From Ruminococcaceae bacterium UBA3323 (GTDB lineage: Bacteria; Bacillota; Clostridia; Oscillospirales; Acutalibacteraceae), in contig DESD01000032.1 of the NCBI GenBank assembly GCA_002361935.1, positions 1-56,368 of the forward strand: a DNA stretch of 56,368 bases, read 5' to 3'. The position numbers and the translations under genes were made by a program. Every line of letters starts with the position of its first letter. The first letter of the stretch is position 1. The notes below the pieces were generated by a model, which saw nothing but the letters and a program-made list of their open reading frames with translations, was not told where the DNA came from and made no database searches. Below are positions 24,051 to 33,198 of the stretch, piece by piece.

Positions 24051-24812
24051 GTGAAAAGCGAAGATAATAAAGATTTTAAAACGAATGACAATCTTGTGGT
24101 CGGCAGGAATGCTGTTATTGAGCTTATAAAAAGCGGCCGGGAGATTGAAAACATACTTGTTGCAAAGGGCGAGCGAGAGGGCTCTGTTTCAAAGATTATT
24201 GCGCTTGCAAAGGACAGGGGCATTGTAATAAAAAATGTTGACAGGAAAAAGCTTGATTTTATCAGTGCCAATGCCAACCATCAGGGTGTTGCGGCAAATG
24301 TTCCTGCCCATGAATACAGCACGGTTGATGATATTTTAGAACTTGCAAAAAGCAAGGGAGAAGCCCCTTTTATTATTATTTGCGATGAGATAGAGGACAG
24401 CCATAATTTGGGTGCAATCATCAGAACGGCGGAAGCCTGCGGTGTTCACGGAATCATTATTCCGAAAAGAAGAAATGTCGGTCTGAATTTTATTGTTGCC
24501 AAAACCTCCTGCGGTGCGCTTGAATATGTTAAGGTTGCAAGGGTATCCAACCTTAATTCAACGATTGACAGGCTTAAGAAAGAGAATATCTGGGTATATG
24601 CTGCCGATATGGATGGGCAGCTCTGGAGCAAAACTGATTTTTCGGGCGGTGTTGCTCTTGTTGTAGGAAACGAGGGCAAGGGAATCAGCGCACATATTAA
24701 GGCAAATTGTGATGTTACAGTCAGCCTGCCGATGAAGGGCAGGGTAAACAGCCTCAATGCCTCTGTTGCAGCGGGCATTATAATGTATGAAATATCCAGG
24801 CAAAGATTATAA
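24051..24812 (+). CDS. rlmB: TrmH/SpoU-family 23S rRNA (guanosine 2'-O) methyltransferase
   Basis: The 253-residue knotted methyltransferase has an N-terminal substrate domain (VVGRNAVIELIKSGREIENILV) and three SpoU motifs: SHNLGAIIRTAEACGVHG, VVGNEGKGIS and LPMKGRVNSLNASVA. It methylates G2251-type ribose in 23S rRNA with SAM. I place the start at the GTG at 24051 after TATGGAG; the longer frame reading from inside hisF would run through a promoter and an AT-rich spacer. Gene symbol by family; relatives with other RNA targets exist. Confidence 0.88.
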   Translation: MKSEDNKDFKTNDNLVVGRNAVIELIKSGREIENILVAKGEREGSVSKIIALAKDRGIVIKNVDRKKLDFISANANHQGVAANVPAHEYSTVDDILELAKSKGEAPFIIICDEIEDSHNLGAIIRTAEACGVHGIIIPKRRNVGLNFIVAKTSCGALEYVKVARVSNLNSTIDRLKKENIWVYAADMDGQLWSKTDFSGGVALVVGNEGKGISAHIKANCDVTVSLPMKGRVNSLNASVAAGIIMYEISRQRL

Positions 24813-24830
24813 ATTTTAGGTTGATTGATT

Positions 24831-27215
24831 ATGAGAGATAAAGAGAATTTATCTGTTGAAGAAATTTTGCGTGAGGCAGACGAAATGCTCAGCCAGATAA
24901 GCGCAAGATCCAAGTCAGCAGCAGAATATACGGAAAAAGAGGAAGTAAAAACATACACTCCGAAATCCGCTTCAAGTAATATCGGCAGCGATGTTGACGC
25001 TGTAAGCGACAAGACAAGGCATGTTTCGGTAAGTGATAAAACGAAGGCAGTTCCGGTAACGGATAAAACGATTGTAAGCGATAAGGTTACGGCAAAGCAT
25101 TTTTTTCAGCATAATCCCGTTGATGATGATTACAATGCAGTGCCTCCCCAGATTATTGAAAGACCGGCAACCATCAAAAGCAAATCAAGATTTAATAAAA
25201 CCTCTGATTTGCAGGAAATTCCAACGATTCTTGCTGTTGAAGAGCTTGCAAAAACAAGAACGGATTTTATGAACAGCAGAGAAGAGGAAAGCAGCAATCC
25301 CGAAACAGATTATGATTTATCCGATCAGATTAAGCTGAGCGGCTTTGATGATGAATTTGATGAAATTCCCGATATTGATGAGGAAGTTGCCGAAGAGCAG
25401 TTAAGGCAGAGAAGAGAAGATAAAATCAATAAGTTCAGGCTTTTTGCTAAGGAAGAAGCCGAGAACGGAACGATTGATGAGGGAAACAGAATTATTGCCA
25501 AAAGAGCTTCTGATGATACAAACAGAACAAAAATGATGGAACAGTTTTTTAAGCACAAATCGAGTTACCAGATTGAAGGCGCAATCACTCTTGTTCTCGG
25601 TATTATACTCGGCTTACTTTCGGTGTTTCAGAATTCTTATCATCTTCCGTATTTTTTAAGCAATGATAAAGGGTATTACATAACGATGCTCGTAATCTAT
25701 GTTCTTGTTCTTGCAACCAATATAAAAACAATTGTTCATGGCTTTAATTTCAGGCGTGGATTTAATTTTGATTTTCCGGTTGCGTTTGCCTCGGCTTTTG
25801 TTTTAGCCCATACTACTGCACTTTTATGCAATCCGGATATGGCACTAAGTGCAGGTGCTGCGTATCCGCCGGCTATTGCTTTTGCACTTATGCTTACAAT
25901 TCTGGGCAAGCGCAGTATGATTATGCGGATTATAAATGATTATGATTTTCTTTCAGACGGCAAGGATAAATATTCGGTTGAGGATATTGTAAATGAGGTT
26001 GATGCAACAATTATTTCAAGAAATCTTCTTGCGGGCGATCCTCTTCTTAAGTATAGTGTAAAAACAGATATGCCTACAAGCTTTCTTGAAATATCCTGTG
26101 CTTATGAGCCAACGGACAAGATTGTAAGAATTCTTGCTCCTATTATGATTACGCTGAATGCAATTTTGTTTGCAGGTATTGGTTATTTTCAGAAAGACTG
26201 GTTTTATGCTTTCGATGCGGCTGCAGCGGGCGTTGTTATATCCTGCCCTGTGGTTTCTTTGCTTGCAACAAACATTTCTCTTCTTGGCATATCACGCTCA
26301 CTTTCAAAAAAAGGAGCGGTGGTAAACGGATTTGAGGGTGCGCGAATTGCGCATAAATCAAATGCGCTTGTTATGGAAGCATCTGATTTATTCGGCGATC
26401 GTTCCTGCGATCTTCACGGAATCAGACTGTTTAATAAAACAAAGGTTGACGATGCTCTTTTGATGACGGCAACCGTGATTATGAAAACCAAAAGTCCGCT
26501 TAAGCATGTTTTTGATGATGTTATAGTCGGCAAGCAGGCAATACTTCCCGAGGTTGATACGGTCATTTATGAAGATAAGATGGGTACCTCTGCATGGATT
26601 TATCAGAAAAAGGTGCTTGTCGGAAACAGGGATCTCCTTATCCGCCATGGCATTTCGGTTCCGAAAGAGGAATATGAGAATAAATATGCAACAAACGGCA
26701 GAAAGGCGCTTTATCTTGCTGTGGCAGGAAAAATAGCAGCTATGTTTGTTGTAAGCTATTCTGCGGATTCTGCTTTGAAAAAAGAACTTAAAAAGCTTGA
26801 AAAAAGCGGAATTACCATTCTTTTAAAAAGCTGTGATCCATATATAAATGAAGAAAGCATTATTGAAATTTTCGGACTTCCCGAAGGATTTGTAAGAGTA
26901 TTAACGGCCTCTAATGCAAGGGTTTTTGAGAAATACAGTGATACGGTTGTTGAAAAAAGCCCTGCTTATGTCGTTCATAACGGAAGTGCGCTTGGTTTTA
27001 TTTCCGCAGTTCGCAGTTCGGAAAACCTTGTAAATACGGAAAGTATACTCTCGGTTCTTGTTTCATTTGGCTCTGCAATCGGTTTCGGTATCGTTGTATT
27101 GCTTGGAATTTTAAACGGAATAAATCAGCTTAATGTTTTCAATGTTATAATTTTCCAGTCAGTTTGGAGTATATTTATTCTTCTTATTTCAAAAATAAGA
27201 AGAAGCGGAATATAA
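24831..27215 (+). CDS. P-type-ATPase-like membrane protein lacking catalytic motifs (pseudoenzyme)
   Basis: The 794-residue protein has an acidic, disordered N-terminus of about 240 residues with four (S/T)DK(T/V) repeats near residues 60-90. Two to four helices follow, then a hydrophobic pair with SCPVVS near residue 471, which recalls the CPx motif of P1B metal ATPases. Next comes a soluble part resembling the P/N domains (VLVGNRDLLIRHGI, GRKALYLAVAGKIAAMFVV, LKKLEKSGITILL) and two final helices. The phosphorylation motif DKTGT reads EASDL near residue 516, TGD reads KSCDP, and GDGxND and TGES are absent. Catalysis as a P-type pump looks impossible. Start is ATG 24831 or TTG 24825; the binding site is weak. 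Confidence 0.8.
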   Translation: MRDKENLSVEEILREADEMLSQISARSKSAAEYTEKEEVKTYTPKSASSNIGSDVDAVSDKTRHVSVSDKTKAVPVTDKTIVSDKVTAKHFFQHNPVDDDYNAVPPQIIERPATIKSKSRFNKTSDLQEIPTILAVEELAKTRTDFMNSREEESSNPETDYDLSDQIKLSGFDDEFDEIPDIDEEVAEEQLRQRREDKINKFRLFAKEEAENGTIDEGNRIIAKRASDDTNRTKMMEQFFKHKSSYQIEGAITLVLGIILGLLSVFQNSYHLPYFLSNDKGYYITMLVIYVLVLATNIKTIVHGFNFRRGFNFDFPVAFASAFVLAHTTALLCNPDMALSAGAAYPPAIAFALMLTILGKRSMIMRIINDYDFLSDGKDKYSVEDIVNEVDATIISRNLLAGDPLLKYSVKTDMPTSFLEISCAYEPTDKIVRILAPIMITLNAILFAGIGYFQKDWFYAFDAAAAGVVISCPVVSLLATNISLLGISRSLSKKGAVVNGFEGARIAHKSNALVMEASDLFGDRSCDLHGIRLFNKTKVDDALLMTATVIMKTKSPLKHVFDDVIVGKQAILPEVDTVIYEDKMGTSAWIYQKKVLVGNRDLLIRHGISVPKEEYENKYATNGRKALYLAVAGKIAAMFVVSYSADSALKKELKKLEKSGITILLKSCDPYINEESIIEIFGLPEGFVRVLTASNARVFEKYSDTVVEKSPAYVVHNGSALGFISAVRSSENLVNTESILSVLVSFGSAIGFGIVVLLGILNGINQLNVFNVIIFQSVWSIFILLISKIRRSGI

Positions 27216-27244
27216 ATTTAATAAAGTTTTAAGGAGTAGTTATT

Positions 27245-27781
27245 ATGAACTTAGAAGGTACAAAAACACAGGCAAATCTTATGGCAGCCTTTGCCGGCGA
27301 ATGCCAGGCAAGAACAAAATACACTTATTTTGCAAGTAAGGCTAAAAAGGACGGATTTGTTCAGATTGCAAATCTTTTTATGGAAACTGCAGAAAATGAA
27401 AAAGAGCATGCAAAAATCTGGTTTAAGCTTCTCAATGATGGCATCAAGGATACTGCAACAAATTTAAAGGATGCTGCTGCCGGTGAAAACTATGAATGGA
27501 CAGATATGTATGCTGAATTTGCAAAAGACGCAAGGGAAGAGGGCTTTGAGCATATAGCTTTTCTTTTTGAAGAGGTTGCAAAGATTGAAAAGGAGCACGA
27601 AGAGCGTTATTTGAAGCTTCTTGAAAATGTTGAAGGCGGTCTTGTATTCAGCAGAGATGAGGAAAAAATCTGGAAATGCTCAAACTGCGGCCATATTGTT
27701 ATCGGAAAGGAAGCACCGGAGGTTTGCCCTGTTTGTGCTCATCCTCGTGCTTATTTTGAGATTAAGGCAGAAAACTATTAA
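27245..27781 (+). CDS. rbr: Rubrerythrin
   Basis: The 178-residue non-heme diiron peroxidase has a ferritin-like four-helix domain with the metal ligands in FAGECQART, ENEKEHAKIW and KIEKEHEERY, and a C-terminal rubredoxin-like FeS4 site, CSNCGH and CPVCAHP. It reduces hydrogen peroxide in anaerobes. The length and domain order are standard. Strong binding site AAGGAG. The next gene starts nine bases after its stop. Confidence 0.97.
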   Translation: MNLEGTKTQANLMAAFAGECQARTKYTYFASKAKKDGFVQIANLFMETAENEKEHAKIWFKLLNDGIKDTATNLKDAAAGENYEWTDMYAEFAKDAREEGFEHIAFLFEEVAKIEKEHEERYLKLLENVEGGLVFSRDEEKIWKCSNCGHIVIGKEAPEVCPVCAHPRAYFEIKAENY

Positions 27782-27789
27782 TTCGGTTT

Positions 27790-28722
27790 ATGTTTTATCA
27801 GTTTGAAGATGAAATAACAACTGTAGAGCTTGAAGCCATAAATCCGCATTATATTACCGCAGGATATGTAACCATAAATGAATTTGAAAGTGTTTATGAT
27901 TCATTTGGCTTTTCGCGTTTTGCATTTGATTTTTGCAAAAGCAACGCAGGTTTCGGTTCTTCTGTTGAAATTTATGATGATTACAGCTTTGCTGTGTTAA
28001 ACATAAAAAATGCAGAACATGCCGGCAAGAATATGGATTCCTTTGCTGTTTTTATTAAGAAGAATCTGCTTGTGGTTGTTGATATATCGGATGATGACTG
28101 TTCTGTTAGAGACAGTTTTCTGAATTCGCTCAGCCGTTATTCCTGCATTCATATAACCCTTGAAAAGCTGCTGGTAGGTTTTCTTGATGATCTTATTAAA
28201 AAGGATAAAAACGCAATAAAAGAAAGCGAATTTGAAATTACGAAGCTGGAAGAGCTTGTTTTAAAAAACAAAGCTACAGATCAGTTTAATTTTTTATTGC
28301 TGAATTTGAAAAAAGAATTTCTTGTTCTTCGCAATTCTTATGAACAGCTTATTGATATTGTAGGCTCTCTTGAGGATAATGATAATGAGATTTTTGAAGA
28401 TGATGATTTAAGGTATCTTTCAAATTTTAAGGATAAGGTAAAAAGGCTTCGAGAGGATATTGATATGCTGCGAAGCTCTGTTTCTCATCTGCAGGATGCT
28501 TATTCATCATATCTTGATTTGAAAACAAATCATATTATGGGTGTTTTCACTGTTGTTACTACAATTTTTTTCCCGCTTACATTGATTGTTGGCTGGTATG
28601 GAATGAATTTTGAAAATATGCCGGAGCTTTCCTGGCGGTATGGCTATTTGTTTGTAATTGTTATTTCAATTCTTGTGGTTTCAGTTTTAACTATAATCAT
28701 GAAAAAAAGAAAATGGCTGTAA
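27790..28722 (+). CDS. corA: CorA-family divalent metal ion transporter
   Basis: The 310-residue protein has a soluble N-terminal funnel domain, a long helix with coiled-coil character, and two C-terminal membrane helices joined by the loop. The pore signature is YGMNFENMPEL (GMN at the end of the first helix). It is the Mg2+ (or Co2+/Ni2+) channel type. The binding site before the ATG is poor (TTCGG), so translation may depend on coupling from rubrerythrin nine bases upstream. A hairpin (TGGCTGTAA/TTACAGCCA, 28713-28734) overlaps its stop. Confidence 0.92.
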   Translation: MFYQFEDEITTVELEAINPHYITAGYVTINEFESVYDSFGFSRFAFDFCKSNAGFGSSVEIYDDYSFAVLNIKNAEHAGKNMDSFAVFIKKNLLVVVDISDDDCSVRDSFLNSLSRYSCIHITLEKLLVGFLDDLIKKDKNAIKESEFEITKLEELVLKNKATDQFNFLLLNLKKEFLVLRNSYEQLIDIVGSLEDNDNEIFEDDDLRYLSNFKDKVKRLREDIDMLRSSVSHLQDAYSSYLDLKTNHIMGVFTVVTTIFFPLTLIVGWYGMNFENMPELSWRYGYLFVIVISILVVSVLTIIMKKRKWL

Positions 28723-28747
28723 GATTTTACAGCCAAGGGTACATAAA

Positions 28748-30889
28748 ATGGATATTAATTTAACTCTTGCTTCTGAATTCGGATTAAAGCCGTGGCAGGT
28801 GGAAAATACGGTTTCTCTTATTGATGACGGCAATACGATTCCCTTCATCGCCCGATACAGAAAGGAGGCTACAGGCTCGCTTGATGATCAGCTGCTTCGT
28901 GAGCTCGCCGACAGACTTGATTATCTTCGCTCTCTTGAAGAGCAAAAGGAAAAGGTAAGGGCAGCGATAACGGAACAGGACAAAATGACGGATGAAATAT
29001 CCGCCGCTATTGATGCCGCAAAAACCTTAACAGAGATTGAGGATATTTACCGCCCGTTCCGTCCGAAAAGGAAAACAAGGGCATCTGTTGCAAAGGAAAA
29101 GGGGCTTGAGCCGCTTGCTGTTAAAATCTATGAACAGCTTGCCGAAACAGAGCCGTATGCGCTTGCAAGTGAATTTCTGAATGAAGAGGTTGAAACGGCT
29201 GAGGATGCCATTCAGGGAGCTAAGGATATTATTGCAGAAATGATTTCCGATGATGCAACCGCAAGAAAACAGCTTCGGTATGTTTGCCGAACCCACGCTG
29301 CTGTAAGTGTATCCTCTTCTGAAGAGGATTTGGGCGTTTATGAAAATTACAGGGATTACCGTGAGCCTGTTTCAAAAATTGCAAATCATCGTGTGCTTGC
29401 CATTAACAGGGCTGAAAAAGAGGGTGTTCTTAAGGTTTCGCTTGATATGGATAAGCTCCACGGTATGTCTGTTTTAACAGGGCTTCATGTTAAGAACGGC
29501 AGTGTATCAGCTGATTTGGTGCGTGAAGCAGCCGAAGATGCCTATACACGTTTGGTTTTTCCAAGTATTGAAAGAGAAATCAGAAATGAACTTACGGATA
29601 GGGCAAGTGCAGACTCTATCAAGGTTTTTGCAAGGAATACTGCAGAGCTTCTGATGCAGCCCCCGGTTAAGGGAAGAGTTACAATCGGTCTTGATCCCGG
29701 TTACAGAACGGGATGCAAGGTGGCTGTTGTTGATGAAACAGGAAAGGTGCTTGATACGGCGGTTATTTACTGCGCCCCTCCTCACAGCAGAATTGATGAG
29801 GCAAAGGAGATTATCAAATCACTTGTAAGAAAGCATAATGTTAAGATGTTCGCAATCGGAAACGGAACCGCTTCCCACGAAACAGAGGTTTTTGCTGCCG
29901 ATGTGATTAAAGAACTTGACTGCGGAATTACCTATATGGTTGTCAGCGAGGCAGGAGCTTCTGTTTATTCGGCTTCAAAGCTTGCTGCAGAGGAATTCCC
30001 CCAATTTGATGTTTCGCTTCGTTCGGCAGTTTCTATTGCAAGAAGATTGCAGGATCCGCTTGCCGAACTTGTTAAGATAGATCCTATGGCAATTGGTGTT
30101 GGTCAGTATCAGCATGATATGCCGAAAAAGGAGCTTGCAGGTGCGCTTGATGGTGTTGTGGAGGATTGCGTAAACTCTGTTGGTGTGGATTTGAATACGG
30201 CTTCTCCGTCACTTCTGAATCGTGTTGCAGGTATTTCCTCTGCAATAGCCAAAAACATAGCAGCATATAGGGAAGAAAACGGCTCTTTCAAATCTCGTTC
30301 CGAGCTGAAAAAGGTTTCAAAATTAGGCCCTAAAGCTTTTGAACAATGTGCAGGCTTTTTAAGAATATCCGATGGGAAAAATGTTCTTGATAATACGGCT
30401 GTGCACCCTGAATCCTATGATGCTGCAAAAAAACTGTTAAGGCTTTGTAATGTTACGGATGAAGATGTGAAAAACGGGAATATTTCTGCTTTAAAAGAAA
30501 AGGTGTCCGCCGAGGGCACAGCTGCTCTTGCAGCACAGCTTGATATCGGCGAACCTACGCTTGCGGATATTGTTTTAGAAATCAGCAAGCCCGGCAGAGA
30601 TCCAAGAGAAGAATTACCACAGCCGCTTCTTCGTACGGATGTTATGGGCATTGAGGATTTGAAGGCAGGTATGGAGCTGAAAGGCACTGTAAGAAATGTT
30701 ATAGATTTCGGTGCGTTCGTTGATGTAGGCGTTCATCAGGATGGCCTGGTGCATATTTCGCAAATTACAAACAGGTTTATCAAGCATCCGTCCGATGTTC
30801 TCAAAGTCGGTGAAATCGTAACCGTCTGGGTGCTTTCCGTGGATGTTCCTAAAAAGCGAATTTCATTAACCATGAAAAAACCTGAATAA
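28748..30889 (+). CDS. tex: Tex-family S1 RNA-binding protein
   Basis: The 713-residue protein has the Tex layout: N-terminal helical domain, YqgF-like RNase H fold (TIGLDPGYRTGCKVAVVDETG), RRLQDPLAELVKIDP, helix-hairpin-helix region (LLNRVAGISSAIAKNIAAYR) and a C-terminal S1 domain (GTVRNVIDFGAFVDVGVHQD, then GLVHISQ). Tex/Spt6-like proteins bind nucleic acid and influence transcription; exact bacterial role is unsettled. The gene begins 25 bases after corA and ends in a strong terminator. Confidence 0.96.
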   Translation: MDINLTLASEFGLKPWQVENTVSLIDDGNTIPFIARYRKEATGSLDDQLLRELADRLDYLRSLEEQKEKVRAAITEQDKMTDEISAAIDAAKTLTEIEDIYRPFRPKRKTRASVAKEKGLEPLAVKIYEQLAETEPYALASEFLNEEVETAEDAIQGAKDIIAEMISDDATARKQLRYVCRTHAAVSVSSSEEDLGVYENYRDYREPVSKIANHRVLAINRAEKEGVLKVSLDMDKLHGMSVLTGLHVKNGSVSADLVREAAEDAYTRLVFPSIEREIRNELTDRASADSIKVFARNTAELLMQPPVKGRVTIGLDPGYRTGCKVAVVDETGKVLDTAVIYCAPPHSRIDEAKEIIKSLVRKHNVKMFAIGNGTASHETEVFAADVIKELDCGITYMVVSEAGASVYSASKLAAEEFPQFDVSLRSAVSIARRLQDPLAELVKIDPMAIGVGQYQHDMPKKELAGALDGVVEDCVNSVGVDLNTASPSLLNRVAGISSAIAKNIAAYREENGSFKSRSELKKVSKLGPKAFEQCAGFLRISDGKNVLDNTAVHPESYDAAKKLLRLCNVTDEDVKNGNISALKEKVSAEGTAALAAQLDIGEPTLADIVLEISKPGRDPREELPQPLLRTDVMGIEDLKAGMELKGTVRNVIDFGAFVDVGVHQDGLVHISQITNRFIKHPSDVLKVGEIVTVWVLSVDVPKKRISLTMKKPE

Positions 30890-30900
30890 GTTTATATTGT

Positions 30901-30926
30901 AAAAAGCAGGATTACTCCTGCTTTTT
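30901..30926 (+). terminator. Terminator after tex
   Basis: AAAAAGCAGGA pairs with TCCTGCTTTTT around TTAC, just after the tex stop. The symmetric A and T runs make it usable on both strands. Confidence 0.9.
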
Positions 30927-30994
30927 ATTGTTTTGAAGATATTATACAAGAAATAATTAATATTATAATGTAAAATAAATATTGAGGTGATTTG

Positions 30995-31819
30995 ATGAAA
31001 AAGGGAATTAAAACAGTTTGCTATGATGAAGAACTGAATGTTGAAGCATATTGGTTTAATGATATAATTCAACCTTTTCCGAATCACTTTCATGATTATT
31101 ATGTTATAGGAGTTGTTGAAAGCGGAGAGCGCTGCCTTTCCTGTAAAAACAAAGAATATGTTATTAAAGCAGGTGATGTTTTGCTTTTTAATCCTAATGA
31201 TAATCACGGTTGTTCACAAACAGGGAATGAAGTGTTTGATTACAGGGAAATAAATATTCCGTCTACTGTAATGATTTCCTTGGTTGAAGAATTTACAGGT
31301 GAGAATATTATTCCGATATTTATGGAAAATGTTATTTATGATAACGGTCTGAAAGCCTGTGTAAGTTCACTTCATAAATTGCTGATGGAAGAAGCGGAAA
31401 GCTTTGAAAAAGAAGAAATGCTTTATTTGCTTATTTCAATGCTTGCAGAACGTTGTTTGAAGGTGCAAAAAGATGCTGCGCACAAGTGCAGTGAAAATAT
31501 AAAGCATATTTGTGAATTTATGGAAAGGCATTATAGTGAAAGTATATCCTTGAATCAATTATGCGCATTCAGCGGGTTTGGAAAATCAACCCTGCTTCGG
31601 GAATTTACAAAGCAAAAGGGTGTTACGCCATATCGTTATTTACAGTCCATAAGAATAGGAAAGGCAAAAGCTTTACTTGAAAAAAGGATAAGCCCTGCGG
31701 ATGCTGCTTTGCAAACAGGCTTTTCAGATCAAAGCCATTTTACAAGATTTTTTCAAATGTATATTGGATTGACACCTGCTGCGTACAGGAAAATGTTTAA
31801 GAGGTTTCAGGATGGATAA
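30995..31819 (+). CDS. AraC-family transcriptional regulator with cupin sensor domain
   Basis: The 274-residue protein has an N-terminal cupin-like ligand domain (PFPNHFHDYYVIGVVESGE, then AGDVLLFNPNDNHGC, residues about 30-75) and a C-terminal pair of helix-turn-helix motifs (ISLNQLCAFSGFGKSTLLRE and ISPADAALQTGFSDQSHFTR, then GLTPAAYRK). The ATG follows TGAGGTGATTTG. The downstream exporter overlaps its end by eight bases, so it probably controls that cassette. Ligand unknown; a small amine or amino-acid-like exporter substrate is plausible. Confidence 0.92.
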   Translation: MKKGIKTVCYDEELNVEAYWFNDIIQPFPNHFHDYYVIGVVESGERCLSCKNKEYVIKAGDVLLFNPNDNHGCSQTGNEVFDYREINIPSTVMISLVEEFTGENIIPIFMENVIYDNGLKACVSSLHKLLMEEAESFEKEEMLYLLISMLAERCLKVQKDAAHKCSENIKHICEFMERHYSESISLNQLCAFSGFGKSTLLREFTKQKGVTPYRYLQSIRIGKAKALLEKRISPADAALQTGFSDQSHFTRFFQMYIGLTPAAYRKMFKRFQDG

Positions 31820-32714
31820 AAAGTGTTTTGGGCATTTCTTTGCAATCATTACAATTCTTATTTGGGGAACTACCTTTATTTCAACAAAGCTTTTGCTGCA
31901 GAATTTTAGGCCGATGGAAATTCTGCTTTTCCGATTTGTAATAGGCTTTTTTGCGCTTCTTATTATTTATCCAAAACCAATAATAGGCACAAGTTTTAAA
32001 CAGGAAATTACGTTTGCTCTGGCAGGGATTTGCGGTATAACGCTTTATTATCTGCTTGAAAATATTGCACTTACCTATACAACTGCTTCTGCCGTTGGAG
32101 TCATTATTTCAACAGCACCATTTTCTACAGCAATTTTGTCTTATTTTGTTTTAGAAAAGAAAGAAAAGCTTTCATTTTCGTTTTTTATGGGATTTGTAAT
32201 TTCAATGGCAGGAATATGCTTGCTAAGTTTTGAAAATTTAAATGTTGACATTAACCCATTAGGCGATATTCTTGCTTTTATTTCAGCCATTATTTGGGCA
32301 TTGTATTCTGTTTTATCAAAAAAAATCAGTGAATATGGATACAATACAATTCAGTCAACACGGCGAATATTCTTATATGGTATTGTTTTTATGATACCAT
32401 TGTTATTTGTATTTGATTTTAAGCTTGATATTTCAAGATTTTCAGAAACGGGAAATTTGATGAATATGTTGTTTTTGGGTGTTGGTGCCTCTGCATTGTG
32501 CTTTGTTACTTGGAATTTTGCCGTAAAAAAATTGGGCACAGTTAAAACGAGTGTGTATATTTATTTAGTTCCTGTGATAACCGTTATTGTGTCTGTTTTG
32601 ATATTAAAAGAAAAGATAACGCTTTTTTCTTTGTGCGGAATATTTTTAACTTTATTGGGATTGATGCTTTCTCAAATTAAGAAAAGGAGTAAAACATATG
32701 AATGTTCAAAATGA
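31812..32714 (+). CDS. EamA/DMT-superfamily transporter
   Basis: The 300-residue protein has ten predicted helices in two EamA repeats; the first repeat starts ITILIWGTTFISTKLLL and the second ILAFISAIIWALYSVLSKKI. The last helix is followed by a basic tail KKRSKTYECSK. DMT carriers of this kind export amino acids, amines or drugs. It overlaps the AraC gene in front and the DUF2000 gene behind by 17 bases, a tightly coupled three-gene cassette. Confidence 0.92.
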   Translation: MDKKCFGHFFAIITILIWGTTFISTKLLLQNFRPMEILLFRFVIGFFALLIIYPKPIIGTSFKQEITFALAGICGITLYYLLENIALTYTTASAVGVIISTAPFSTAILSYFVLEKKEKLSFSFFMGFVISMAGICLLSFENLNVDINPLGDILAFISAIIWALYSVLSKKISEYGYNTIQSTRRIFLYGIVFMIPLLFVFDFKLDISRFSETGNLMNMLFLGVGASALCFVTWNFAVKKLGTVKTSVYIYLVPVITVIVSVLILKEKITLFSLCGIFLTLLGLMLSQIKKRSKTYECSK

Positions 32715-33120
32715 GAAATGTGTAATGATTATAGATGAGAATCTGCCTGTTGGTATAATTGCAAATACTTCAGCAATTTTAGGGACAACTTTGGGTATGA
32801 AAATGCCTGATGTTGTTGGAAATGATGTTATTGATAGGGATGGAAATGTTCATATGGGAATAATAAAACTTCCTGTTCCCGTTTTGAAAGGGAATAATGA
32901 ACAGATTAAAGAGCTTCGGTTAAAGCTTTTTTCTGATGAATACAATGATTTAACGGTTGTTGATTTTTCTGACTTGGCACAGAACTGCAAGTTTTATGAT
33001 GAATTTGTTGATAAAATGTCTGATTGTCCCGAAAGTGCTTTAACTTATATCGGTATAGCAATTTGCGGCAATAAAAAGAAAATTAATAAGCTTACGGGAA
33101 ATTTGCCATTATTGCGATAA
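32698..33120 (+). CDS. DUF2000 family protein
   Basis: The 140-residue soluble protein matches DUF2000: MIIDENLPVGIIANTSAILG at the start, VVGNDVIDRDG near residue 42, IKLPVPVLKG near residue 62 and a LTGNLPLLR end. The family has a peptidyl-tRNA hydrolase 2-like fold, with no proven activity that I know of. It often accompanies AraC regulators and EamA exporters, as here. Start ATG lies inside the exporter's last codons after AAAAGGAG. Confidence 0.88.
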   Translation: MNVQNEKCVMIIDENLPVGIIANTSAILGTTLGMKMPDVVGNDVIDRDGNVHMGIIKLPVPVLKGNNEQIKELRLKLFSDEYNDLTVVDFSDLAQNCKFYDEFVDKMSDCPESALTYIGIAICGNKKKINKLTGNLPLLR

Positions 33121-33198
33121 TGTAAAAAAATAATGTTCTATTTTATTGCTATTCATAATTATTAATAGTATACTTGAATAGAAAGGGGCTTGAATTAT

